This document shows positions 1-12,856 of a DNA stretch of 64,000 bases, in pieces. Within the stretch, counting starts at the first letter, position 1, and each line of letters starts with the position of its first letter. Made by a program: the position numbers and the translations under genes. Location of the stretch: assembly GCA_033032175.1 (NCBI GenBank), contig CM065308.1, forward strand, positions 19,091,590 to 19,155,589, in the 5' to 3' direction. This DNA is from Saturnia japonica. Its lineage: Eukaryota; Arthropoda; Insecta; Lepidoptera; Saturniidae. The notes under the pieces are model-generated. The model was not told the DNA's origin and did not search any database. It saw only the letters and a list, made by a program, of their open reading frames with translations.

Positions 1-151
1 CATCTAAAATCTGAAGAATACCTAACTCCTCACCAAATTACAGTAGAGATATCATGTACGGGCTCATTGGAATGGTCTCAATGAATAGAATACTTGTACC
101 TGTGATTTATTAAATTTTCAATTTACCTTGTTTTGTTTATGAATGTTGCAG
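1..151. other. Intron at left edge of the Nuf2-like gene
   Basis: AT-rich sequence ending in a splice acceptor (AG at 150-151) for the first coding exon visible in the window. I see no coding exon or repeat in it. Confidence 0.5.
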
Positions 152-3100
152 TTGAAAATATTGAACGACAAAAAGAACGAACTACTTCAGATGTTAAATG
201 AATTACAACAAAATAAATGCGAACGTCCTGAGAGAGTGGCAAAAGTAAGTACATTATATCAATTACCGCTACATACACTACTAACATTTTATTACTGATC
301 GAATCGATATAATATCGGTGCCGTAGAACGAGAATTAGATAACTAACAAAATCACATATGTAAAGAAAACGCTTTTGTATTTTTTTTTGTTTGTAAATGC
401 TTTAGTATGTTTTACATGGCATACATTTTTTGTAGGTGTTTTATAATGATCTACATTTAGTATTTATATCTTATATTTTGCAAAAATAAGTGGGATTTGT
501 TTTAATAACAATTTACGTGGGCCGATACAGACCGATAACACATACGAAAATGGTCTCGTATCCCTATCTCATTCTAACACAAGCATATACCATGCTCTTT
601 CTCTTACGAGTTGCTGATCTATATTTCTGTATACCGGAGGTATACTATCCTAAGTCATTTGTTTAATTCACAAATAATATTTTAATAACATAATAATATT
701 TTTATAATAAAACTACCTATTAACCTTATCATAAACAAAAGTTCAGAATTTGCTCTGAATTTCACAGACATTTATAAACATTTTTAGACATATGAATAAT
801 GTTCAAACGAGACTTTAATCATGTATACTGAATAGTTAGCTAAATGGGTCTTATAATAGTTTGCCTCTAATATCCAGATATATTAAACTATGGTTCTATA
901 TGACTCTAGGTTGCATTGAATGTTCAACATCAAATGGACTGCATACATGTTCTCTAATTCATAATTTTTTTTATGCCAGTTCCCTAGTTTTACTAATTGT
1001 CCAGGGCTTTTTGTGGCAACTTAAAATATTTTCTCTTAGTTATTATTTATGACCCACTTCATTTGTGCACATTAATCGAAACACTTTAAGTGAACGCCGC
1101 CAAAATTACATAATATAGGGCCAAATAACAAAAGTTTATGAAATTAAATAAAAACAATCACATGATAAGATCAAGAACCCAACAAAAACTCTTCAATTTA
1201 CATAAGGCGAATGGCTGTGACATTCTTTTTCGTATCTAAAAATTATTGTTTCATTGTGCATTGTTTTCAGCTACAACAGTCCCTAATACAAACTGAGGAA
1301 CAATCAAAAGTAGAAAGGGAGGGACTTAGTGAAGACATACAACATTGGGAGACACTAATGAGTGTAAATCGGCAGATAGAAATATTGTGTGAACAAAAAA
1401 GGACGCAAAGAGACACAGAGATGGGAGAAATAGAGCGTTTAAAAGCTATGAGGGTGTATGATGCGGACGATATCCAAGTGCAGGCCAAACAGGCGGTGCA
1501 GAATGTCCAAGAGGCTGAAAAGAAGCTCAGCATCTTAGGAGACACTTTAATGCAAAAGGAGAACAGCTTAAAGAACTTGCAGACTACAAAGCATCATTTG
1601 GATACAACAAACAATTTGCTGTATGAAATCATTAAGCAGACTGAATGCTTGAAGTAAGGTTTTTCTCAAATCATCATCATCATCATTTCAGCTAAAGACG
1701 TCCACTGCTGGACATAGAGGCTTCCCCCATAGATCTTTGTTCTATAATGAAAAACAAAGTAAATGGTAATTTATAATGAAAGTTCATAAAGGAGTATTTT
1801 GTATCCTGAGTTACCATGAAATTTTGTAGAAACATGATTTTTGAGAACGTAACTAAGTTTCCCGTTGTGCCTAATGATGTTAAGATACAATTATTGTGAT
1901 ATTACTTTTGTGTATCATCATCATGTCAGCGGAAAGACGTCCACTTTTAGACATAGGCCTTCCCCAAAGATCACAAGAACGACCACTCCCGTGCTGCCAG
2001 CATCCAGTGGCTTCCCCCAATCTTTACCAGCTCATTGGACCACCTTGTGGGGGGTCTGCCTACCCTGCGTCTTCCGGTTTGTGGCCGCCACTCGAGGACT
2101 CTTTGGCCCCATCGACCATCCATTCTACCAGCTTCGTGCCCCGTCCACTGTCACTTAAGTCAAGCTATGCTTAGGGCTATGTCGGTGAATTTGTTTCTCC
2201 TGCGGATCTCCTCATTTCTGAAACGATCACGATGAAAAACTTTGAGCATAGCCCTTTCAAGTAATTTTTGCTTATTACCCGACTTCAGCGAAGCCTAAAC
2301 GTATGTATGTATGTTTATTTGTTCCCGCGTATCTTCCAAACTATCAATCATAATTTGACAAATGAGTTGCCGTTAGAATAGTCTTATTCATCCGCTGGTT
2401 ATAGGCTATATGACGTCACACTGCGTTCAATATGGCCCCTGCAGAAGACATGCGGGTCTGCACAAAAAAAATGAGTTGAAGTTTGCCTGTATAAATAATC
2501 TTCCTAATATTAAAATCACCATTCAGTTAATTTCTTCTTGAAATAATATTGATTTATATTTTTAAATTAATTAAAAAGGTCGAATATTTTGTGTTGTTCT
2601 TCATGTCAAACGAGTCACCAATAATTACGCGTGACGTCATACGTGTGTAAGCGAACCTCACCCAATTGATGCCTTGAGCTTGACAGCTGTTGTTTCTTTA
2701 TAATTTTCTGCGTTTCTTACCGACTCCAACATATGACGTCATGCGATTTGCGGTATCGTTTACTCGGTAATTTAAAAATGTATATGTTTAGAAGTTATTT
2801 TAACTACAATGCCTTATTCATGTGAAATTATATTTTTGCTAGCTTTATAAACTCAGAATGATTAATAATGAACGATTTTTGGTACGGTTGCCTATTTTTC
2901 AGAATAATAAAGAAAATAATTAGACATGCAACATCAGTTACTGATTTTCTGTTCTGATTTTTGCTCAATAGAGACTTCGAGAACCGTGATCTGGATTCGG
3001 ACAGCAAAGAAGGCGAGCTCGACGTACTGCAAACGGAACTGAGCGAGGATCAGGTCTCGCTCGCAGAACTGATTGCCGCCAGGGAAGAAGCAGCGAGAAC

Positions 3101-6100
3101 CAGGCAACAAGAACAGGCTGACAGGCGACTCAGCAAGACGAAGGTTCACAGGTAACTGGATATCTATTACATCCTTACACATTATAAAAGACAATGTCTC
3201 TCTCTTTCTATGTCTGTCTATTAGTAAGCTTATAGTTCAAAAACCACTGAAACGTCTAACATAATTCTTTGGTGGTGGTCGGATAATTATTTTTTACAAT
3301 AATTTCAAGTGAAACTTTAAAGACGCGTCATGTTTAGGCGTATTTCGTTATATGAGAGAGAAAATAGCATAACATAGAGAAAAGGAGACAGATAGCTATA
3401 AGATTTTGCGTGTAACTATTATTTAATTTACCGCCATCTACTGCTTTGCCTTTGAAGATTTATCATATTTTAATAAGTTATCAAATCTGATTTGAAATAA
3501 TTAAGAAACCGCTAGATGTCACTGCATGCCCAAACGGTATAGTAACAGTAGCTTGTGTTAATGTTTGTTTGTCAATCACGGTCAAATTGCTGGTCGGATT
3601 CTAGTGAAATTTTGCACGGAAATCGATTAGGACGTAGAATAAGACATGGTTACTTTTCCACTACTGGGCAAAAAGCTGGCTTTTATGCCAGGTTTTAATC
3701 ATCATATGTAGAGTGGTCTTCCAGTCAATTTGCTTCTTGTTCCTATCATATTGAGTCCTCCAAGCGAGGCGTGAACAGGCTTTTCATCAGACCGGCGTGA
3801 TATCGACGACTGTCGGTTAAATTTGTCACTGATGGTCGTCATTGTTTGTGTACTGTATCGTATTTACGATAAGGTACTGAAAAATCAAAATCAATTATTC
3901 AATCTAGTTACTAAGAAAGCACTTATGGATGTCAAAACACTACCAACGGTTCAGAAAACACCCAAAACACCCAGGAGAATCGGAAAGAAACTCGATACTG
4001 TACAGACATGCCGAGCTAATTAAAAAATGTTTTATTACCTTACAAAATGCCAAGTGATTTATAGTTATTTGTTACTAAGATAATAAAGTTTCTGTGCTTA
4101 GTGTATGAATTATCATGCTGAGCTTTTATCAAAAAACCAAACAACAACAGAATTTAATACGCGTTTCGAAACTGTATAAACTTTGTATTATAGAGGATTA
4201 AGGATTATTGACATGGTGACTATGTCTAATCAGTGCTGTTTACGCTTTCAATCAATGTAAATTTACCATGACAGTGATATGCGGGTAAAATAATTAATGA
4301 GTAAGGTTTAATCAATACTAGCGGTCGCCCAATGATCGATATTCGACCAGCGACTTTTTAATCATAGACTATTTTCTGTTTGACATTTGCGGTATGAACC
4401 TAAACAATGAATATTATAATATCACTTGCTGTCACTTTTCATTGAGTGACAATGTCAATATTTTGGGGGTCTATGTTCAATGGCACTGGTCGTTTTAGGA
4501 TTCGCAGTATTAATTTATTTAATATATTAGTAACAGATATTATAGATAAATTTTAGCTTTCTGCACTCCTTCTCCATATAAACTTTAACCATGCCATATC
4601 TCAGTGTCTTCCGAGCACGCAATACGCTTAAAAAGGGGTATAAAGCTTTTGCTTCACGTAATAATATATCAATATAATTGCGACAGTGAGATCGTTTTGA
4701 TCGAATGAAATGCGTTTATCATCAAAGTACCTATATTAAATCATGATCCCTATAAACTACTCGCCACCTAGATCTGCTGAATTCTATAATTGTTAGGCGC
4801 CACCTTCACGAGCGACTTTATTGTGGAAAGTGTAGTTACTCAAGCACAGGACAATATACTCTCTTACTCAAGTTACCATTAACTAAATTCACAGCGATAT
4901 TGGCGCGTCGTTTGCTTGACGAGGAAAACGCCAACGATTCGCTGCCTCTATACAATGATTTTTCTGAATTTTCTTTGCTTTCTCTATGTTACTTAAAACT
5001 CGAGTGTAGACCTAAATAATAAAACCAAGGAATGGAAAATTAATCGTATTAATCGTACGATTCGAGAATTAACGGAATTGATCGAACGCTGTTGTATATT
5101 TAATTTATTGATTTCTTTTCCAATTTCGAACTAAAATATATATATTTACGTAATTCCTAGATTTTTAATGCAGCAACACGCAAAAAAGAATAATTACTGG
5201 AAGAATTATTTCTTGCTGTTTAGCGTCAGGCATTCAATAATTTAAGTGTTCTTTATTACGAACTTAATTGTAAATTTTTTTATTTCATTTTCACAGCTTA
5301 CAAATAATTAGCTCTAAAAATGAATCGATAATCATAAAATCAACTTACAATTTAAGTTTGCTATATATCTAAAATAAACATTTGATATATGTCATGCAAA
5401 GTTTGCATTGCAAACCTAATAAACTTAGATAACTTTATTTGAGGAATGTTTTTTTACAGGACAGGTTGGCCCATAGGTACATTATCTGTCAAAATGTCAA
5501 AATTATTCCTCTAATAAAATTATCTGACGATTGAAAAATCGACCTTAAATAAAGTAAAGTACGATTTAAATCTACATCAAATGCCCATCTTAACCTACAT
5601 ATTTACCTGAATAAGGATTAATACTGATTTAGAGAATTTTCGCAAATAACTTAATATTTTTAATTATTATGTTCAAGATAAAATGGTAACCTGTGAGTCA
5701 AATTTATGAGATAGAAATATGCCATGGCGGACTTTTCTCTAGGTTTTTTGAAGGACCAAAATTCTTTGGTACATTATTTTGATGTATCTCGTAAAGTTTG
5801 GTCAGCGTAAGCCATGCAAAGCATTAAGCGCTCGAAAATCGATTTATTGTAGACTTAATTACAATGCATTGAACTTTCTCTATTATACAACAACGTAATT
5901 AGAATGTTTTGTTTATACTAACCTTCCGTTAAAAATGGTCTAAATGACAGTGAAAACAGTTATAAAAATCTGTTGCGTGGTTAAGAAGAAGTAAGCGGAA
6001 ATACAGACAAACGTGGAAAGCGACTTTCTTTTATAGTATGTAAGTATAGATATGATTAATTATATAAAGTTGTATTTTATTAGTGCTTTACGAGAAGCTG

Positions 6101-9100
6101 AAGAAAAGGATGCGAAATCACGCGAACTATCCAAAAGGAAGTTGCAACGCAACCAAGAGATCAAAGACCTAACCGCCAAATATGAAGAGGATAAGGCGAA
6201 GGGTATTGAAGAACTGGCCGACATCATGAACAACTTCAGCAATGAGGTATTTCTATTTTGCTAAACTTATATCCACATAAGGCGTGAATAGGTTGACATT
6301 TCTACTTTTTTATAATTATTCAAAATTACCTGGTTCACCAGACGTTGTTCTGCCCTTCCCAATAGTCAAATAAGTCGAACACAACGCAACTTATCCCGTT
6401 TTTTCTCTGATAACTTACATGGCTATAAACAACAAAAAAATTACAGTTACCGCCGTAAATAATGCACACCGAGCTTTAAGAGGGAGATAATTTCAGAATA
6501 AATGAAGAATGTCAGAAGTCACAAGCAACAAACTATGTGGATTTTTATTTTTAAAGTTCTTCTTCTTCCTAACTTGGCAACCGTCCTCTTTAATGAAGAC
6601 CATTACTGCCATTATCGAGTGAATTATATTGTCATGTGTTATGACGATTCAGTATTCGAACAAGATGGTGGCTCCCTTGTTAGAACTTTCTAGGAATTTT
6701 TTTTTTGGGATCTCGGAATGAATGCTTTCAGCTTATATTTATAATCCACCTCACTTATGCACAAAAACCAAACTATATCACCCAAAACGCCACCAATATT
6801 ACATAATATAGGGTCAAAAACCTAAGTAAATGAATTAAAAATAACGACCACAACATGTCACTTTAAGATCCTGCCAAAAGCTCCTATTTTCAAAGTTAAT
6901 AAAATAATGATTTATGTTTTCGTTCGTAACTAGCAGTTTTTTTGTCCAACCTTCTTTGTAGCGCCCAGATTATCCATAATAAAAGTTTAAACAAGGATAA
7001 AAATAAGTTGAAGTCTCTTTTCTAGCAAAATGTTATTTGAAGCTACGATGATGTGCTACGAAATGTATGGGAAAAGTTTTTTACGTTTTCTAACATTTTT
7101 AATACTCTTTCTTACCTTGGTCCCATAGAGTTTATTGATCCTTACAAGAAACAGGATAGATTGGAATGAAAACAAAAAGTTTTTGTGTAAATTACTCATT
7201 TTCTTGCTAACTGTAAACTTAAAAAAAATCTGTAAATGCCAGTCAAAATACCTCAAAAAGATAAGGAAAGTCTTCTCAGAAAGTTTTCGTGTAGCTATAA
7301 CGGTTAAGGTTAACCTAGCCTTATAGTGTTATATTAAGGCAATTACCGCCCCATCTAAAAAAAGAAACCCTGTTTAGTGAAGGCTTCTTTTTTAGCCTAT
7401 ATAACGCTCGTGTGCAGCAATTACTTTAGCGCCCTCGTCTTTGAAAGTGCCAAATGCCTGTGGGCTTTGTGGTGCTCCTAGGGTCGTAAACAGCCTTATA
7501 GCAGAAATATCATATCATATGCTACGGGCTTTGCGTCTAGCTGAAAGCATAATATGGGTGTGACTCCCTGGTCGGCGATCTTTTTTTTCTTTAATAAAAT
7601 GTTACGGGCTTTGTAGCTAGCAGAAAAGTAAATAAAATTTGTGGGCCTCCCAGTTTGCCGACCTTTTTGTATTTGTAACAGAAAAGTAGAAATATTTGTG
7701 GGCCACTCAGATTGGAGACTTTTTATGATTATTTTCTTACAAAACCTGCGGCTTTTTAATCTTAATCCACGTCCGAGATGTCCCGCGCCCAGCCCGGTTG
7801 CACCCCGGCCATTGCACCCTAGATAGACACCTGTTCTATAGTCTAATTAAATAGGGATTTAACCTCGAAACTAAAAATAAGAAATTACTAATTTGTATAA
7901 TTCTTTGTTTTGATATTTTATAATAGGTTATCTTAAAAGTCTCATAGAATCTCGTGAACGTACGCCAGTACAAGATATTGAAGGTCAAAGTCACCAAGAC
8001 TGATAATTATTTCAATTTGCTATACAATTAATAAAACTGAAGTGTCCATCTGTAAAATCAAAATACCAGCTTTTAACTAAATGCATATGAAAGTTATAAG
8101 GTACCCAGTGGCGTAGCAAGGTAACCAAAGACCCTGGGGGAAAAAATAAACTAGGGTCCCAACTAAACTATTTAAAATAGTACGTACTTGGTTATCACCT
8201 TGTCACAGTAAGCGACTCAACCATAAGTGCGAGCGTACTTTGTAAACGTCCCCTAAGGAAATATTAACTGTTATCATCCTAGAGACGTTGTATTATGAAT
8301 AATAAGAAAAGGGGAATCACTTGTATTGTCTTTGTTTGTATACCCGCTTAGTCATTCGTTTGTCTTTCATAGGGACATTATAATATAAATATGTATTTCG
8401 TTTGGCGTTACGTACAATTTTTTTTTATTTTATTAAAAAATGCTATTTTACTGTATCGAAAGTGTTCACATACTATGAAAACAATTATTTTCTATGTAGA
8501 AATAATTGAAGTATTTATTACCTACAATATTTTTTAAGGATAATGGTAACATTCTTAAATCTGTATCTATGTTTGTACAATTTTCTCACTTTTTACCCGA
8601 CGGCGAAAAATGAGGGTCATTTTTTCGAGCGTATATATGTATGTATATTACTTTGGCACGCTCTGTAACCTATACGGCTTGATGGATTTTAACATACGAG
8701 GTGTCGTTAGATTCGTCTTAATTGTGGGAATGACAGAGGATATTATAATATTTAATTTGCCGTGAAACTATAGATTAAATGTTGCTTTAAGGACTTTAAT
8801 CTTTATATTTTAAATCACATATACATTCAAAGCATATATTACTTAACTAGCTGTGCCCCATGGTTTCACCCATGTTCATTTTATCCGACAAACACCGCGC
8901 CGCCATCGCACCCGTGTATCTATCATAATTGTTCTTCCCGCAAGTAAAAATTAATTTCAATTTTCATTATCTCCTAAACTATGCGTCCAAATAACATACT
9001 ATAAAAAGTCCGTAAGTATTAATATGACATGTCAAAAATAATGCTTGTATGTCACTTTTTAATTTTCAACAAATCTTTGTCACAATGTACCTTATTGTGA

Positions 9101-9701
9101 CTTATTTATAAGAGATAGGCATATGTTATCGCTGACTTTTTTTAGGTATACTAAGGATCAATATTTCTGTAGAAAATTGTATTTCCGTATCATTAACGAT
9201 TACGCCAGCGCACTCAGTTAAATAAGTTCGGAAGAACCTCGACATCCGACTTACGTATCTAAAAATCAATATTTTAAGGCTAGCTGAGAGTTGTAGCCTA
9301 ATGTTAGATAGCCTATACTATTCCTCGAGAGTCTGGCTATCATATACAAAAAGAATTTTTCGAATCCGACTAGTAGTTCCAGAGATTAACGTGTTTAAAC
9401 AAACAAACAAAAAAACTCTTCCGTTTGATTATATTAGTACTATAGATAATGGTATAGATAAATCTATAATATATCCGTATCATATCCTAAGAACACAAAA
9501 AAAGCTGTTTTGAGAATTACCATGTATGAGTTGTTTGATTTTACCGATTGATTGATAGGGAACAGTCTTTTACAGGAAATCGTGTATTACTTTAAAATTT
9601 CTTTTTGTTTTCAGTTGAAGAAAACCGAAGATATATTGCTGAAGAAAGTTACCGATGTGAAAAAACAGATTGAGGAGAAAATACGTAGTCAAACTTCCTG
9701 A
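152..9701 (+). CDS. Nuf2: Nuf2-like kinetochore coiled-coil protein, C-terminal part (5' partial)
   Basis: Five exons, 152-244, 1271-1653, 2972-3151, 6084-6246 and 9615-9701, join in frame across GT...AG introns (phases 0, 2, 2, 0) and give 301 residues ending at a TGA at 9699-9701. All five show strong acceptors and donors, and every reading frame stays open over its exon. The product is one long charged coiled coil with a single proline, in ERPERVAK near the start. That proline motif followed by a coil, and the short basic C-terminus (KKQIEEKIRSQTS), resemble the Nuf2 subunit of the Ndc80 complex, which links kinetochores to spindle microtubules; the N-terminal calponin-homology domain would lie left of the window. 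Known Nuf2 proteins have roughly 450 residues, so about two thirds is here. The identification rests on motif resemblance remembered from the family; another kinetochore or centrosomal coiled coil is possible. Introns are packed with repeats. Confidence 0.6.
245..1270 (+). other. Nuf2-like gene intron
   Basis: AT-rich intron between coding exons. Apart from an F1 repeat fragment at 1037-1195 I see no recognisable element. The acceptor at 1269-1270 follows a pyrimidine-rich tract. Confidence 0.5.
1037..1195 (-). repeat. F1 short retroposon, partial copy
   Basis: Matches the outer half of the F1 family (full copies at 6559-6885 and 19671-19992): shared landmarks are TTACATAATATAGGG and the terminal CAAAAACTC. 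The (GAA)n-tail half is missing or too diverged to recognise. Confidence 0.5.
1654..2971. other. Nuf2-like intron with LINE debris
   Basis: Holds a short LINE 3' remnant at about 1665-1740 (ATC microsatellite, then GACGTCCACTGCTGGACATA), a longer one at 1915-2265, and three perfect TGACGTCA octamers at 2411, 2632 and 2734. The remainder is AT-rich without visible coding potential. Confidence 0.5.
1915..2265 (-). repeat. RTE-type LINE 3'-end remnant (antisense)
   Basis: Read on the minus strand, this carries the common lepidopteran LINE motif for SGRLSADMMM next to a CAT/ATG microsatellite. The plus-strand open frames here are antisense shadows. A shorter related fragment lies at 1665-1740 and a third at about 5582x (55825-56050). 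Fragmentary and without an intact ORF. Confidence 0.5.
3152..6083. other. Nuf2-like intron with three repeat fragments
   Basis: Contains a fragment at 3870-4025 that also occurs at 30440-30625 (shared GCACTTATG, TCAAAACACTAC and AAGAAACTCGAT), an F2 copy at 4317-4672, and at 5690-5830 a fragment shared with 63830-64000. The rest shows no gene. Confidence 0.5.
4317..4672 (+). repeat. F2 interspersed repeat, copy 1
   Basis: About 355 bp starting ACTAGCGGTCGCCC and ending near TTGCTTCACGTAATAA. The same unit recurs at 20029-20393, 41589-41958 and 47163-47517. Shared landmarks are CGACCAGCGACTTTT, GAGTGACAATGTCAATATTT and AACTTTAACCATGCC. No ORF and no terminal inverted repeat seen; probably a non-autonomous element or LINE 3' end. 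Confidence 0.7.
6559..6885 (-). repeat. F1 short retroposon, full copy with target-site duplication
   Basis: A 327 bp unit flanked by near-identical 12-mers, ATTTTTAAAGTT (6547-6558) and ATTTTCAAAGTT (6886-6897). The left end is a CTTCTTCTTC tract, i.e. a (GAA)n tail when read on the minus strand. A second copy of 322 bp at 19671-19992 also has a 12 bp duplication. Length, tail and duplication fit a SINE-like retroposon; no A/B box was recognised. Confidence 0.75.
7430..7735 (+). repeat. Degenerate tandem-like repeat
   Basis: Imperfect units of roughly 80 bp begin with ATGCTACGGGCTTTG (about 7518) and ATGTTACGGGCTTTG (about 7599). TGTGGGCC followed by GACTTTTT-like tracts recurs inside them. 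Unit borders are unclear. Confidence 0.4.
8594..8760 (+). repeat. F3 repeat fragment
   Basis: Shares TTTGGCACGCTCT, CGGCTTGATG and CGAGGTGTCGTTAG with 20905-20985 (+) and 35620-35795 (-). No coding potential. Confidence 0.5.
8849..9475 (+). repeat. R2 repeat (ACTAGCTGTGCCCC type), long copy
   Basis: Starts ACTAGCTGTGCCCC and runs about 630 bp to a TATAG-rich end. A long copy in reverse orientation is at 59456-60042, shorter ones at 9803-10080, 16769-17070 and 27925-28250. Landmarks: GGTTTCACCC, TTTTATCCGAC, CTCGAGAGTCT. Such ends are typical of 5'-truncated lepidopteran non-LTR or derived non-autonomous elements. Confidence 0.65.
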
Positions 9702-9757
9702 TTATCACGCATTGTACTATTACTTGTCTAATATTAGCTAGGTATTTAAATGTATTT

Positions 9758-9767
9758 AATAAATAAA
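9758..9767 (+). terminator. Poly(A) signals of the Nuf2-like gene
   Basis: Two overlapping AATAAA hexamers (9758-9763 and 9762-9767) lie 57-66 bases after the stop codon and are followed by a T-rich stretch. Confidence 0.75.
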
Positions 9768-9802
9768 ATCTTTTATTTCATTATGTTTTCTTTTATTAGG
9801 TA

Positions 9803-10080
9803 CTAGCTATGCCCCACGGTTTCACCCGTGTTAATTTTATACGACAAACATCGCCAACGCACCCTCCGTGTAGGAAATTTTTTTATACTTTGTTTAATCT
9901 TATCGACATTTTCATGAGGAATAAACTAATTTTTCAAAATATAATATAGCCTATGTTACTCGCGGATACTGTAGCTTTATATTGATGAAAGAATTTTTAA
10001 AATCGGTCCAGTAGTTTTTGAGCTTATCCATTACAAGCGAAAAATCAAATCTTTCCTCTTTATGATATTGGTTTATATTA
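9803..10080 (+). repeat. R2 repeat, short copy
   Basis: Begins TACTAGCTATGCCCCACGG and carries GGTTTCACCCGTG and GGTCCAGTAGTTTTTGAGC; about 280 bp. It lies directly behind the Nuf2-like 3' end. Confidence 0.65.
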
Positions 10081-12559
10081 CATTATTTATACCCTTAAGT
10101 ATTTTTACATCAATAACTTACGCATTTAAGGGTTGGGTAAGTTTCAAATTCGTTTTGAGATTTTTGTCTATGGTTGGAAGTAAGTATTTTTTGAAATAAC
10201 AGTTCGATGAAGAATTACCTCTGAAATAAATTGTTTGAGACCTTCCAATGTGGATAGGCCCTAAGGTACATTAATTGTTTTAACACTGATATACATCATA
10301 AGTATTATAATAGTTAATTTAGTCTTTACTATACTCAGTGCGTAGGGCAGAAGTTTCTAAATTTTAATCCTACGGAACACTAAACAAATTTCTATTAATT
10401 TATGGAATCCTTCATTAAATAATATCAAATGAAACGTGGAATTTGAAAATAAAATCGTAATACTAAAATTATCTAACAGGTCAAAAAAATGATTCAATGA
10501 CAAATGTTACTAATTCGAGAATTACTACGGAACCTATTTTAGGAAACGCTGGCTCAAGGATAAGGCGTGACAACTGTAAGGAACAAAAGAACGTATTGTA
10601 CTTACAAACTTATAACGATAATAAAAATTCATTGTTTTCTCAGACAGACCATAATGGAGGAAAACGATGTATTAATTGAGTTACGTTTTAGAAACCGCAG
10701 AAGAAGTCGTACGTAATGTATAAAACAATTTAATTTCATAATAAAGAAAACAATTCTTGACTCATTTTAGGTAATATTGTTATGTTGGTTTAGTTATTTA
10801 GAATTAAAAAAAAAAACAATTAGGTACAACAACGAATAAACAAACCGCGAGTTGGCTGTCTGGTTAAAAATTAAGTAAATTATTGAGCAATATTGTTCTA
10901 CTTAAAGATAAAAAGCCTAAAACAATACAAAACTGACGATAAACTCGTCGTAATGACTCTATTTTGGTTTATCACGTTTCGGGATCAGCCGGGGTGCAGC
11001 AGCTGCCGATAGACTTTCAAGCAGGTATGACAACGGCAACCGTCTATGGATTACGATCTCTCAGTGGGCCCGGTTGTTTTTCGATTGTATTGGGTTTAAT
11101 ATCAGGCACAAAGCACAGTCACTATGCCGCACTACACTGTTAAAAATATCATCGACTGTTTTACAAAACATGTTTTGGAAACTAATACGAAAAACATTTT
11201 AGCCAAAACGCGTATTGTAATAATACAAAACTTTGTAAATTTGAGAAGTTTTTATTTATTTATCCATTTTCATCATTTTCTTATATAATATAGTATCCGA
11301 ATAAATGGGCCCTGAATAGGGTATGGCAAATTATTACATTTGTTCTTCAAACATACATTTTTATTTATATTAGTCAATTATTTCTTTAAAAAATTACGTG
11401 TATAGTATTACAATTTTGGAATACCATACATTGTTTTGTAATACGAAATTTTGTAAATTTGAGAAGCTTTTCATCGGAAACAGACCAACGGTTTCGTAAA
11501 ATTACAACACTTTTTGTAGGTTTCTGCATATGTCTAGGAAAGTTACGCGTATAGTATTATAATTTAGGATTACTATACATTGTTTTGTAGTTTTACTCAT
11601 ACTTTGGGTTGTGAAATGATCGTAATTTTACATTTTTGATAACAGTGTACTATTAAAAAATTACCTACTTACGACTGTATTACTGAAATTTCTTTAAAAA
11701 TTAAATTATTGAGGTTTGCCGTTATGCTCACATCACACACAAAAACTACTGGATAGGTTTGATCATTTTTTTTTGTTTTACTACATAAATACTTGGTCGT
11801 TATCAAAAAGAAAAATTATTAAGGTATCTTCATAATACACACTCACACACTCACAATAATTCTGTTGCCCACGCGAGCGAAGCCGCGGGCACATCTAGTT
11901 GTACATAAAATAAAGAAATATCTCAATTATTCAAACCACGGAAGACGGCGAAGTATCTATATGAATAATACATGATATAATTACGTTTGAAAGTATGTAT
12001 GTGTACATACAACACTAACAATATTGTCGTTTTTATCAATATTGTATCATTGACGCATCGAAGAATTATTTGGATTTGTGAAATTTAAAGAACAAAGAAG
12101 TTCCACATAGTTGGTGAATTAAATATTAACAGTTGCCATCGCATATTAATCTCGTTTACTAAATATGATATTTTAAAACCGAAGATAACCTGTTGACTTA
12201 TAAATAAAAATAATTTCAGCGCAATTCGAACACAAGTAGGTACCTAATTAACCATTGTTATTAACATATTAAATCACAAATATTTATAAAATCTTTCGTT
12301 AAGTTTTTTTTTGTTACTCTGTTGTCAACCAATCAGTTTTAACTTTATATACTTGCATATCTATTGTCGATAAGTAGGTATAATGTATAGAATTAGATGT
12401 AGATATAAGGAGAACTATCTTTTAAGGAGGAGAAATTGAAAAAGTTTCCAACTGCAAGCCAGCTTAATTACAATTTAAAAACCTACCAAAATGACGCTCG
12501 CCCTAGTGAGGTAAGAAGGAATGATACTCTTTTCCTGATTTTTTAGTTTTTTCTGTTAT
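10081..12559. other. Intergenic stretch between Nuf2-like gene and lysozyme duplication
   Basis: AT-rich. An F6 fragment is at 10980-11125 and a partial tandem duplication at 11221-11600: the motif TTTGTAAATTTGAGAAG recurs 220 bases apart, and GTATAGTATTA followed by ACATTGTTTTGTA recurs 147 bases apart. An F8 repeat is at 11700-11898. The rest shows nothing recognisable. Confidence 0.5.
11700..11898 (+). repeat. F8 repeat
   Basis: GAGGTTTGCCGTTATG at the left and GCCGCGGGCACATCTAGTT at the right. Related copies are at 63178-63375 and, in part, 23440-23510. The right end is the reverse of the ACTAGnTGTGCCC terminus seen in other families here. Confidence 0.5.
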
Positions 12560-12856
12560 TAAAACAAAAAAAAAAATTTGAACAATAATGGTAAAAGTTT
12601 GTAGAGTTAAAAAAGTTGTCCAGGGGGGAAAAAATTGAAAAAATAATAATCTTTGGAGCTATTTTTTAAATTTCCGCACTTGTTGCGGCTCCAACCTAAT
12701 TTAACGCTTTTCGATGGACACCTTTTCATACTTCTGGTTATTTTTAAATATTAATTGTACCTAAAGTTAATATTAATAAAATAATGTTTATATAGTTAAT
12801 TGTATCAGTGAACTGTTTGGTCTCCGTAACATTGATACTCGGACAAAGCGATACGG

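Larger units (their letters stand above)
6247..9614. other. Nuf2-like last intron, repeat-rich
   Basis: Contains a full F1 copy (6559-6885), degenerate repeats with GGGCTTTG and TGTGGGCC landmarks (about 7430-7735), an F11 fragment (8020-8105), an F3 fragment (8594-8760) and an R2 element (8849-9475). The acceptor at 9613-9614 follows TTTTTGTTTTC. Confidence 0.5.

Noticed and set aside
1865..2235. Three overlapping plus-strand open frames
   Set aside because: They are antisense to an RTE-type LINE fragment and show no domain of their own.
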